Program-made: the position numbers and the translations under genes
Source of the DNA: Fredinandcohnia onubensis
GTDB lineage: Bacteria; Bacillota; Bacilli; Bacillales; Bacillaceae_L
Reading direction: 5' to 3'
DNA: 64,000 nt
Assembly: GCF_031181385.1 (NCBI RefSeq)
Contig: NZ_JAPSKV010000001.1
Span: 248,001-312,000 of the forward strand
Notes under the pieces: generated by a model
What the model saw: the letters and a program-made list of their open reading frames with translations, nothing else
Database searches by the model: none
Told to the model about the DNA's origin: nothing
Shown: in pieces, positions 1-6,615 of the stretch
Position numbering within the stretch: the stretch's first letter is position 1
Layout: the number at the start of each line of letters is the position of its first letter

Positions 1-476
1 CAGGACCATTGCTTATGACGCAAAATCCTGAATTCTCCTGGGGAATTATTACAAGTATGCACCTCGGAAATATGATATTATTAATAATAAATATCATTTC
101 TATTCCATTATTTCTATATATTGTAAAAATGCCATATCGATATTTGGTGCCGATTATTATTACCCTTTGTATTATCGGAACATTCTGTCTAAACTCAAGC
201 TTCATTGATGTCTGGCTTTTATTGATTTTCGGTCTTGTTGGATTTTTCATGAAGCTGTACGGGTATTCACCAGCAGCACTCGTGTTGGCATTGGTGCTTG
301 GACCGTTAGCAGAGAACACTTTGAGACAATCATTAATCATGTCTGAATCAGGATTAGGGATTTTCTTAAGTCGCCCAATTTCATTAGGATTCTTGATTTT
401 AATATTAATCATTATTGTTTATCCATATATCTCCAAACTATTTAATCGAAACAAAAATATTTCAAAACAAGCATAA
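1..476 (+). CDS. Tripartite tricarboxylate transporter TctA-family permease, C-terminal part
   Basis: The reading frame is open from the first bases of the window with no start or ribosome binding site, so this is the last ~157 residues of a permease beginning upstream. It carries the TctA C-terminal pattern also seen in the complete TctA at 19078-20580: the NPEFSWGII segment, a hydrophobic block, SFIDVWLLLIFG, the LALVLGPLAE motif followed by LRQSL, and a final membrane helix before a basic tail. TctA is the large membrane subunit that moves a carboxylate delivered by the TctC binding protein. A GntR/FCD regulator starts 19 bases downstream on the same strand and probably controls this transporter. 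Family certain; substrate unknown. Confidence 0.9.
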   Translation, partial: GPLLMTQNPEFSWGIITSMHLGNMILLIINIISIPLFLYIVKMPYRYLVPIIITLCIIGTFCLNSSFIDVWLLLIFGLVGFFMKLYGYSPAALVLALVLGPLAENTLRQSLIMSESGLGIFLSRPISLGFLILILIIIVYPYISKLFNRNKNISKQA

Positions 477-495
477 ATGATCTCGGAGGAATGAT

Positions 496-1152
496 ATGAA
501 ACTTCCAGGCCTCGAGTCTGTTGAAAGACAGCCGCTAAATGTAATCGTATATGAAAAATTAAAGACATCCATTGTAAATGGTGACATTGAACCAGGGACA
601 AGAATTACCGAAGCGACGGTGAGTAAGCAGTTAAATGTAAGCAGTACGCCGGTTCGTGAGGCATTTCGAAAATTGTCTGCAGAAGGATTAATTACGATTG
701 TTCCTTGGAAGGGTGCAATTGTACAGGAGTTCTCCTCGAAGCAAATACTCGATGTTTACCAATGTAGAACGAGCTTAGAAGAGCTAGCAGTCGAACTTGC
801 AATCCCAAGAATAGATGCAGAAGGGATTAAGCAGTTAAAGGAATGTGTAGAAAAATCCATAACTTGCGAGTCGCATACAGAATACGTGGAACTAAACACA
901 AAATTGCACGATTTGATTTATGAATACGCAGACAACCCAACACTTATGAATCTATACAATCAGATCAAAGATGTCGTGATTCATAATCGGATTGTCACTT
1001 CGTATAGCGAAGAGCGGAAACGACAAATCATTCAAGAACACGAAGCAATCATTAAATACATCGAGCAAAAAGATATCGACAACGCTAAACATGCTGTCCG
1101 CACCCACATTCTTAAAGGGTACGACCACATCAAAACCCGATTTGAAAAATAA
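496..1152 (+). CDS. GntR family (FadR/FCD subgroup) transcriptional regulator
   Basis: 218 residues. Residues ~10-80 form a GntR winged helix, with the pattern LKTSIVNGDIEPGTRI followed by STPVREAFRKL. Residues ~85-205 are an all-helical FCD effector domain with the expected metal-binding His positions in KLHDLI, EHEAI and RTHI. Such repressors bind carboxylates or sugar acids. The start is ATG with GGAGGAATGAT upstream. It directly follows a TctA permease gene and is probably its regulator, co-transcribed or read through. The effector cannot be told from sequence. The family call is secure. Confidence 0.93.
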   Translation: MKLPGLESVERQPLNVIVYEKLKTSIVNGDIEPGTRITEATVSKQLNVSSTPVREAFRKLSAEGLITIVPWKGAIVQEFSSKQILDVYQCRTSLEELAVELAIPRIDAEGIKQLKECVEKSITCESHTEYVELNTKLHDLIYEYADNPTLMNLYNQIKDVVIHNRIVTSYSEERKRQIIQEHEAIIKYIEQKDIDNAKHAVRTHILKGYDHIKTRFEK

Positions 1153-1157
1153 AATTT

Positions 1158-1251
1158 GGGACAGGGGGGACAGATCCCTTGTCCCAGCTTTTTTTGCTGA
1201 AGGTACCATGGGGACGGTTCTCCTGGTCCATAAAACCAAGAGAACCGTCCC
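1158..1251. repeat. Pair of REP-like inverted repeats
   Basis: Two GC-rich palindromic units lie between convergent genes. The first (1158-1185) has GGGACAG paired with CTTGTCCC. The second has a perfect 12-base inverted repeat, GGGACGGTTCTC at 1211-1222 and GAGAACCGTCCC at 1240-1251. They belong to a family found in many intergenic gaps of this window and may also act as a bidirectional terminator for the GntR and amidohydrolase genes. Similar REP units elsewhere are mobilised by RAYT transposases; none is visible here. Confidence 0.7.
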
Positions 1252-1265
1252 TGTGGTTCTTATGA

Positions 1266-2549
1266 TCAATTATCGTAATTCTCCACAAAGTCCTTCAACA
1301 CATGTACAGAATGTACGCAGTCATTTAGAGAAGTCCACTCAGCAGGGTTGTGGCTGATGCCGTCTTTGCTCTGGGCAAAAATCATCGCTACTGGCAGGAC
1401 GTGTCCAACAATCATCGCGTCGTGGCCGGCACCGCTTGGTAAATAGACTGGCTCAATTCCTTGAGCGACAACAGATTTTTCAAGCTTTTTCTGCATGTCT
1501 TCGCTGATTGGAACGGGTGCTTCGCGGAAAGTTTCTTCATATTGAAGTTCAATTCCGTGGGCCTCGGAAATTGTTTGTGCTTTTTCAATCACCATATCTA
1601 TAAGTCGGTCTCGTGTTTCCTTTTTGATATCACGAATGTCAACTGTCAGGCGAACTTCACCCGGTATAACGTTTGCGCCGTTTGGAAGCACATCGACTTT
1701 ACCAACGGTTGCGACCGCTGATGAACTTACCTGCCCAGGTAGAGATTGGACCTCATGAATGAACTGGCTCGCTGCAACCAACGCATCCTTACGGTCATTC
1801 ATTGGCGTGTTACCTGCATGTCCGGCAAGTCCGGAAAACGTCATTCGTAACCAGCATGGCCCAGCGATTCCAGTCACAATTCCAACTGGCACCCCAGCCT
1901 TCTCTAATCTTTTTCCTTGCTCAATATGTAACTCTACGAACGCCTCAAGTTTGGTCAGATCTCTTTTGGAATTAAAATATCCGTCTACCGGAAGTCCAAT
2001 ATTCTCTAAAACGGTTGTAAAAGAGTCGCCATTGAAGTCAGTTTTCTTAATGTATTCTTCCCTTGTTACTTCCCCAATCATGGCTGCACTTCCGCTAAAA
2101 CCTCCATTGAAACGGGCACCTTCTTCATCTGTAAAAATAACGACTTCAAATGGTCGTTCCGACACAAAACCCGTTTGTTTCCATGCACTAGCAACCTCGA
2201 GTGCCGCAAGCACACCAAGTGGACCATCAAAATGTCCACCGTTTGGAACACTATCAACATGGGAACCAGACATAATTGCTGGTAGATTTGGATTTTTGCC
2301 ATCGATACGGCCGAAAACATTTCCAGCTCCATCCTCTGTTACAACGAGACCAGCTTCCTCCATCCATTGCTTTACCAAATCTTTTGCTGCCTTTTCCTCA
2401 GGGGAAAATCCAGTTCGGTTTGAACCGTTGTCTGCGGTTAACCCAATTTCTGAAAGAGCAGACAGGCGAGATGCCAAACGCTCTCCGCTTACGCCGTTTT
2501 TATCTAATGATTGATCATAAGTTGAAACTAACTTGTCAAATAAGTTCAA
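1266..2549 (-). CDS. M20-family Zn-dependent amidohydrolase (allantoate amidohydrolase / N-carbamoyl-amino-acid hydrolase type)
   Basis: 427 residues, the usual length for the AllC/HyuC subfamily. The dinuclear metal site is readable: SGSHVDS (His97), GGHFDGPLG (Asp108), TDEEGARF (Glu142-Glu143), ELHIEQG (His208) and a late GAGHDAM. The dimerisation insert that characterises M20 peptidases lies between ~210 and 325. These cytosolic enzymes hydrolyse allantoate, ureidoglycine or N-carbamoyl amino acids, so a role in purine or hydantoin nitrogen salvage is likely; the exact substrate is not resolved. The gene is monocistronic and converges on the GntR gene. The start is ATG preceded by AAAGGAGC. 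Confidence 0.85.
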   Translation of the reverse strand: MNLFDKLVSTYDQSLDKNGVSGERLASRLSALSEIGLTADNGSNRTGFSPEEKAAKDLVKQWMEEAGLVVTEDGAGNVFGRIDGKNPNLPAIMSGSHVDSVPNGGHFDGPLGVLAALEVASAWKQTGFVSERPFEVVIFTDEEGARFNGGFSGSAAMIGEVTREEYIKKTDFNGDSFTTVLENIGLPVDGYFNSKRDLTKLEAFVELHIEQGKRLEKAGVPVGIVTGIAGPCWLRMTFSGLAGHAGNTPMNDRKDALVAASQFIHEVQSLPGQVSSSAVATVGKVDVLPNGANVIPGEVRLTVDIRDIKKETRDRLIDMVIEKAQTISEAHGIELQYEETFREAPVPISEDMQKKLEKSVVAQGIEPVYLPSGAGHDAMIVGHVLPVAMIFAQSKDGISHNPAEWTSLNDCVHSVHVLKDFVENYDN

Positions 2550-2708
2550 GGTAGGTGCTCCTTTACTAAATTTTTAATATATTCTATCACAATAGTATTC
2601 CTATTTATATCAAATTTAAAGGGAACAAATGTTCTTATTTTTACTAGCAATCTATTATCTGAAATGTTAAAATAGAGTTGCAGTTACATAAAGCGGGTGG
2701 GCGGTTAG

Positions 2709-2733
2709 CCACTTCCTTGATAAAGGGAGGTGG
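2709..2733 (+). promoter_or_regulatory. Hairpin masking the toxin ribosome binding site
   Basis: CCACTTCC (2709-2716) can pair with GGAGGTGG (2726-2733) with one G-U wobble and a 9-base loop. The 3' arm is the Shine-Dalgarno of the small toxin gene that starts at 2739. Masking the ribosome binding site in the full-length mRNA is typical of type I toxins. The pairing is seen in the sequence; the regulatory role is inferred. Confidence 0.6.
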
Positions 2734-2738
2734 TAAAA

Positions 2739-2843
2739 ATGACGACATACGAGGCAATGTCCGTGGCAATGCAAGCTAATTTAGTTTTGCTAGGGGTCAT
2801 CACAATTGTAGTAATGTTGTTCGTTGCAAACAAAAAGAAGTAA
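2739..2843 (+). CDS. Small holin-like type I toxin (TxpA/BsrG-like)
   Basis: 34-residue peptide too short for ordinary ORF calling. It begins MTTYEAMSVAMQANL, continues with a single hydrophobic helix (LVLLGVITIVVMLFVA) and ends NKKK. The N-terminal M-T-x-Y-E signature plus one membrane span and a lysine tail is the hallmark of the 'putative holin-like toxin' family that includes TxpA and BsrG, whose products damage the membrane unless an antisense RNA silences the mRNA. A strong AGGGAGGTGG site precedes the ATG but can be masked by a hairpin. A hairpin overlaps the stop codon (2838-2881) and a terminator follows at 2941. A decayed second copy lies ~227 bases downstream. Confidence 0.8.
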   Translation: MTTYEAMSVAMQANLVLLGVITIVVMLFVANKKK

Positions 2844-2940
2844 CCGCCCCACCTAGTCCAAAGGATTTTGGGTGATTACTTCATTTTTGTAGTTCTCCAG
2901 AAATTGGTTAGCCGCTCACTTTGCGGCCTGTAATTGTGTT

Positions 2941-2972
2941 GATCAGGTGTTGGTGCACCTGATCTTTTTTAT
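2941..2972 (+). terminator. Rho-independent terminator of the toxin transcript
   Basis: GATCAGGTG and CACCTGATC form a 9-bp stem with a six-base loop, followed by TTTTTTATT. On the opposite strand TATAAT (2976 down to 2971) could be the -10 of a convergent antisense RNA that would run back across the toxin 3' end, the layout seen in txpA/ratA; its -35 is weak. Confidence 0.75.
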
Positions 2973-3040
2973 TATATCTTTAGTATAATCATAATAACCA
3001 CTTAATTCAACTTGTTGAGGTTGCATTAGTAGCGAAAAAA

Positions 3041-3199
3041 ATGAATAATGTTGCAAACAAAAAGAAGTAACCGCCTATCCACGCCTAGGATTTAGGTAGT
3101 TACTTCTTTTTGGTATCACATCTATGTTCATGGGCAAGCCGCTCACTTACGGCCTGTAATTGTGTTGATCAGGTGTTAGCGCACCTGATCTTTTTTATT
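3041..3199 (+). pseudogene. Decayed tandem copy of the toxin unit
   Basis: Bases 3050-3075 repeat the end of the toxin gene (VANKKK, stop, ACCGCC) and 3059-3110 form a stronger version of the stop-codon hairpin with a T-run. Bases 3139-3199 repeat the GCCGCTCACTT...CGGC stem and the GATCAGGTG terminator, at an offset of ~226-227 bases from the first copy. The N-terminal two-thirds of the toxin is gone; only a nine-codon ORF (ATG at 3041) remains. The minus-strand TATAAT of copy 1 is not conserved. Confidence 0.75.
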
Positions 3200-3253
3200 A
3201 AAGCTGAATTTACAGCGTAATTAACAGCGGGGGAGTTCCGAAAATGGTTATAA

Positions 3254-3523
3254 CGCAATTCCTCGAGCTTATAACGCAATTCTGCCAAATAAAGCGCAAT
3301 TCCCCGAACTTAGTGCGCAATTCCGCCGAATAAAACGCAATTCCCCAGACATTGTGCGCAATCCCATCGATTTAGTCGTAATCCGCCCAACTTAGGGCAC
3401 AAATCTCTCAACTTAGGGCACAAATCTCTCAACTTAGGTAACAATTCCTCCAAGTTAGGGCACAATCAGCCCAACCTAGAGCAAAATCCTCTCTACCCAG
3501 CTCACAACCCAGCGCCATCACTC
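3254..3523. repeat. Array of 13 degenerate 20-21 bp repeats with CGCAATTCC core
   Basis: Units begin at 3254, 3275, 3295, 3316, 3336, 3357, 3377, 3398, 3419, 3440, 3461, 3482 and 3503. Spacing is 21, 20, 21, 20, 21, 20 and then a constant 21 bases. The consensus is about CGCAATTCC-N-CCNAACTTAG-N-G; the early units are closest and the last two are decayed. The unit length is two turns of B-DNA. The array fills the gap between the toxin relic and the 3' end of the convergent gene at 3518. Related short arrays occur at 25531 and 32768. No spacers and no Cas genes, so not CRISPR. Function unknown. Confidence 0.85.
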
Positions 3524-4048
3524 ATAACTCCCCTGAACCTCGAGCGCTTTTTTCAGCATCTTTTTCTTCTTTTCCTCAAACTCATCCCGGAATGGGGTGG
3601 CCTTATCCTTCGAATAGCCGCCTGCCTCTAGTTCGGCCTCAAGCTCCGAATAGATCTTCTCAAACGCCACATCCGTATCATTTTCCAGCGTCTTGAACTC
3701 GTTATAATAGCTGCTCATGACTTGCAATGCAGCGATTCCATCAGTCGATTCCTCAATAAAATCTGCCTTGGCCTGAGCCAGCAATTCCTTCGCTTTCTTT
3801 TTTGTTTCCTTTTCTAGATTCTCAAATTCAACCGTATATTTGTCTTTTATTACCGCCAAAGGGTCAGTCGTCGCCGCTGTTTCAACCGCTGGTTCAGGTT
3901 CAGAAGCAGGGACCTTTTTCATATCCAAATGAAGCTCGCGCTGCGGCAATTTTGTCGCTTGGACTTGGACCGTTTCCTTTTCCTGAATCACAATCCAAAA
4001 CACGCCAAGCTCCACAATGATTGCGAGAATCAGCAACCTCTTAATCAT
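3518..4048 (-). CDS. Hypothetical membrane-anchored or secreted helical protein
   Basis: 176 residues; family not recognised. Residues 1-20 are a short basic start followed by a hydrophobic helix (LLILAIIVELGVFWIVI) without a clear cleavage or lipobox site, so it is probably a signal anchor with the rest outside the membrane. A low-complexity Pro/Glu/Ala linker (~45-70) precedes a charged, mostly helical region rich in Lys and Glu (~75-170) that could form a coiled coil. The start is ATG with a GGTGAG site upstream. It is alone on its strand; its 3' end abuts the 21-bp repeat array. The promoter region contains the TTCAAAC-type motifs listed separately. Confidence 0.6.
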   Translation of the reverse strand: MIKRLLILAIIVELGVFWIVIQEKETVQVQATKLPQRELHLDMKKVPASEPEPAVETAATTDPLAVIKDKYTVEFENLEKETKKKAKELLAQAKADFIEESTDGIAALQVMSSYYNEFKTLENDTDVAFEKIYSELEAELEAGGYSKDKATPFRDEFEEKKKKMLKKALEVQGSYE

Positions 4049-4130
4049 GTTCTCACCTCACCATACATTGTTGCCCATTGTCATTATCCTAATCATTCAT
4101 TATCCTCGAAAAATGAGCCCAAAACTCAGA

Positions 4131-4254
4131 CAAGCGCTTGTTTACATTTAAATAAATGTTTGTTTGAACTAGAAATCTCGCAAACTGACTCATGTAAAAT
4201 TCAAACAAACATTTGTATGAACAGAAAATTGCAATTCAATCAAATGTTTGTTTG
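4131..4254. promoter_or_regulatory. Cluster of CAAACAAACATTTG operator-like motifs
   Basis: Three close matches to a 14-base motif sit between the two minus-strand units: AAATGTTTGTTTGAA at 4154-4168, TCAAACAAACATTT at 4201-4214 and CAAATGTTTGTTTG at 4241-4254, with a palindrome CAAGCGCTTG at 4131-4140. The same motif recurs at 13714 and 13768, where it is a clean 7-4-7 inverted repeat. The form suggests a TetR-type operator; the regulator is not in this window. Confidence 0.5.
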
Positions 4255-4275
4255 GGAAAAACACTTCTAAAATTA

Positions 4276-4494
4276 CTATTCTACAATAATAATCTCACGT
4301 AAATTTTTAACAGCTTGTTTCCCCCACGACTTCACCGATTCCACTGTAACTCCATGTTCAATCGCGATTTCCTTATAGCTTTTATCCTCAATGATCCGCC
4401 CTTGAACCCACTTCACTTGATTTTTTGTCAATTTTTCCCCGTATAGTTCAATCAAATCCACTTCAAAACCCTCCGAACTATCCGCGAATTTCAT
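4276..4494 (-). CDS. Sigma factor region 4-like protein (second half of a split sigma factor)
   Basis: 72 residues. Residues ~20-70 match sigma region 4: LTKNQVKWVQGRI, then KSYKEIAIEHGVTVESVKSWGKQAVKNLR, a helix-turn-helix that would contact the -35 element. It lacks region 2. Its ATG overlaps the stop of the region 2 gene by the sequence ATGA, and a good AGGGGAG site lies 8 bases upstream inside that gene, so the pair looks translationally coupled rather than accidentally broken. The arrangement resembles B. subtilis SigO-RsoA, where regions 4 and 2 sit on separate proteins. Alternatively this is an old frameshift of one ~160-residue sigma factor. Confidence 0.75.
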   Translation of the reverse strand: MKFADSSEGFEVDLIELYGEKLTKNQVKWVQGRIIEDKSYKEIAIEHGVTVESVKSWGKQAVKNLREIIIVE

Positions 4495-4754
4495 AAAATC
4501 TGCTCCCCTGAAGGCTGGAAGTGCTCCTGGTAGCGAGCTTCCTTTTTTAAATGATCCAAGAGCTTCCCTCGAATGGTTGAAAAAGCAAATGTCGAAAATT
4601 CAACACCTTTCCCAGGATTAAAGCGGGTCGATGCCTCCCAAAGTCCAATTAGGCCAATCTGAAAAAATGTTTCCTTGTCTCCGTACAAGCGCAAACTTTT
4701 GATCACCTGAAAAATTAATGGTTTATACTGTTCTGCTAATTCCTCAAATTCCAT
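4491..4754 (-). CDS. Sigma factor region 2-like protein (first half of a split sigma factor)
   Basis: 87 residues covering sigma-70 region 2: EELAEQYKPLIFQVIKSL, then DKETFFQIGLIGLWEASTRFNPGKGVEFSTFAFSTIRGKLLDHLKKEARY. The aromatic residues that melt the -10 element (FSTFAFSTIRG) are present. Nothing resembling region 4 follows; that lies in the next gene, overlapping by four bases. Together they would make a core-binding sigma comparable with RsoA plus SigO. No anti-sigma gene is adjacent. The target promoters are unknown. Confidence 0.8.
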   Translation of the reverse strand: MEFEELAEQYKPLIFQVIKSLRLYGDKETFFQIGLIGLWEASTRFNPGKGVEFSTFAFSTIRGKLLDHLKKEARYQEHFQPSGEQIL

Positions 4755-5331
4755 GTAAAATGGTCCTTTTAAAGAACGCGTTCCTCATTTATTCCGCCGG
4801 TAACACCAATTTACTAGGTTACAAGGTGGGCAGTCCAAATGGTAAACTTCACGTACGAGGGGGTGGGGAGGGTGTCGTATGTAACGTATGGTATAGCGAA
4901 ACTTCACATTTGAATAAAACAAAGTGAAAAAAACTTGAAAAAATCGCAAAAAATGTTGAAAAATGTGACCAAGTTCACAGATGTTTTATCGAATTATCGA
5001 TTATTATAAATACAGAACTCCTACTTAAGACCTACAACTGCTTTGCTGAAACGCAGCGACCCTACTTCCATAAAATCCACATATCATAATCCCAGCGTTT
5101 CATTATTTAATACATACTTCTCATATTTTCATGTTTCTTCCCCTGATTTGAGCAGCCAGAATTCGACAAACATATAGCATCCATGAATCGACAGAAGCGC
5201 AACCACGATTCGACATAATACAACTGAATGAGTCTAAGATTGGGTGTGCAGCAATGTACGCCTCCTTTCAAAAAAACATTAGTCAGAATATTCATTACAT
5301 ATAACGGGTATCATGGTAAACTAGTGATAAA
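4755..5331. other. Intergenic region between divergent genes
   Basis: About 580 bases without a supported gene. It must hold the promoter of the split sigma pair (minus strand) and of the thiolase (plus strand). Visible items are a short G-rich tract at 4859-4872, A-rich sequence near 4915-4970 and an AT-rich stretch at 4985-5010. No convincing stem-loop or riboswitch was found. Confidence 0.5.
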
Positions 5332-5344
5332 AGGAGGTATTGTC

Positions 5345-6532
5345 ATGGAACCAATTTTTATTATTGATGGAGCTCGTACGGCGTTTGCTAGTTTTGGAGG
5401 ATCGTTTGCAGGAACAGGGGCAACCGAGTTAGGTCGCGCAACAGCAGTTGAGGCTTTGAAGCGGTCTAAGGTCGAGCCCGCGCAAATTGATCACGTGATT
5501 TACGGAAACGTGATTCATACGGAAAAAAATTCATCTTACCTGGCGCGGCACATTGCCCTACATAGCGGCATTCCTCAGGAAGTCCCTGCTTTTATGGTCA
5601 ACCGCCTTTGTGGGTCTGGTCTGCAATCTGTGGTTTCCGGCGCTCATCATATTTTAGTAGGCGACGCCAACATTGTGCTGGCAGGGGGAACAGAGAACAT
5701 GTCCCAATCCCCGTATGCGAATTTTAAGCAACGATTTGGCGGGTCAAAAATGGGCAATCTTCAGTTCGAAGATATGCTACTAGAAACCTTGACCGACCAA
5801 TACACAGGGAAAGGTATGGGTATGACGGCTGAAAAACTAGCAGAACAGTATTCCATTTCTCGTGAAGAACAAGACAAATTTGCGATTGAATCGAACCTAA
5901 GGGCATCTAGGGCAGCCGAGAACGGAACTTTTGCAGAAGAGATTGTCGCAGTCCAGGTGAAAACGAGAAAAGGTAGTATTTTAATAGATAAAGACGAACA
6001 CATCAAGCCTAACGCGAATTTAGAGTCGATAAGCAAACTACGCCCTTCGTTTATAACTGACGGAACAGTTACTGCGGCGAATGCATCGGGCATTAATGAT
6101 GGGGCCGCATCGGTGGTTGTTGCAGGTGAAAAAGCTGTGCGTGAAAATGGACTCAAACCGATTGCGAAAGTGGTTTCGTGGGGAGTAGCGGGGGTCGATC
6201 CAACCATCATGGGAATCGGACCGGTTCCTGCGATTCAAAAAGCCCTCGCACGAGCGGGACTCAGTTTAGCTGATATGGATTTGGTCGAAGTAAACGAAGC
6301 CTTTGCGGCCCAATACCTTTCAGTTGAAAAAGAACTCGGACTAGATCGAGAGAAAACGAACGTCAACGGTGGTGCCGTCGCACTTGGACACCCAGTCGGA
6401 GCAAGTGGCACACGAATCCTGCTTTCAGCAGCATACGAACTTAGACGTCGTGGCCAAAGATACGCAATAGTCAGCCTCTGCATCGGCGGCGGCCAAGGAA
6501 TCGCCATGATCATTGAAAATACTAATTCCTAA
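5345..6532 (+). CDS. Acetyl-CoA C-acyltransferase (thiolase)
   Basis: 395 residues, normal for a biosynthetic/degradative thiolase. Catalytic residues are visible: NRLCGSG with nucleophile Cys89, NEAFAAQ, GGAVALGHPVGASG with the base His, and the C-terminal SLCIGGGQG Cys. It condenses two acyl-CoAs or cleaves 3-ketoacyl-CoA in the cytosol. I place the start at ATG 5345, with AGGAGGT at 5332-5338; the longer frame from 5228 adds residues that do not fit the family. It is a single gene, ended by a terminator at 6542. A second thiolase (22690) belongs to the SAM-riboswitch operon, so this copy probably serves another pathway such as acetoacetyl-CoA metabolism. Confidence 0.93.
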   Translation: MEPIFIIDGARTAFASFGGSFAGTGATELGRATAVEALKRSKVEPAQIDHVIYGNVIHTEKNSSYLARHIALHSGIPQEVPAFMVNRLCGSGLQSVVSGAHHILVGDANIVLAGGTENMSQSPYANFKQRFGGSKMGNLQFEDMLLETLTDQYTGKGMGMTAEKLAEQYSISREEQDKFAIESNLRASRAAENGTFAEEIVAVQVKTRKGSILIDKDEHIKPNANLESISKLRPSFITDGTVTAANASGINDGAASVVVAGEKAVRENGLKPIAKVVSWGVAGVDPTIMGIGPVPAIQKALARAGLSLADMDLVEVNEAFAAQYLSVEKELGLDREKTNVNGGAVALGHPVGASGTRILLSAAYELRRRGQRYAIVSLCIGGGQGIAMIIENTNS

Positions 6533-6541
6533 AATAATCGA

Positions 6542-6572
6542 GGCCTTCAGATAAATTCTGAAGGCCATTTTA
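6542..6572 (+). terminator. Terminator after the thiolase
   Basis: GGCCTTCAG (6542-6550) and CTGAAGGCC (6558-6566) form a perfect 9-bp stem with a 7-base loop, followed by ATTTTA. It lies between the convergent thiolase and kinase genes. Confidence 0.7.
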
Positions 6573-6615
6573 GGTGGGTCGGAAGGACAGGTCCCAGTGA
6601 CAAACTAAGAAAAAC

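Noticed and set aside
3254-3523. Possible CRISPR array
   Set aside because: Repeats are contiguous at 20-21 bases with no variable spacers, and no Cas genes are present.
4859-4872. G-quadruplex motif GGGGGTGGGGAGGG
   Set aside because: Only three separated G-runs of three or more; a stable intramolecular quadruplex is not supported.
5228-5344. N-terminal extension of the thiolase
   Set aside because: The extra residues do not fit the family and the good ribosome site is directly before ATG 5345.
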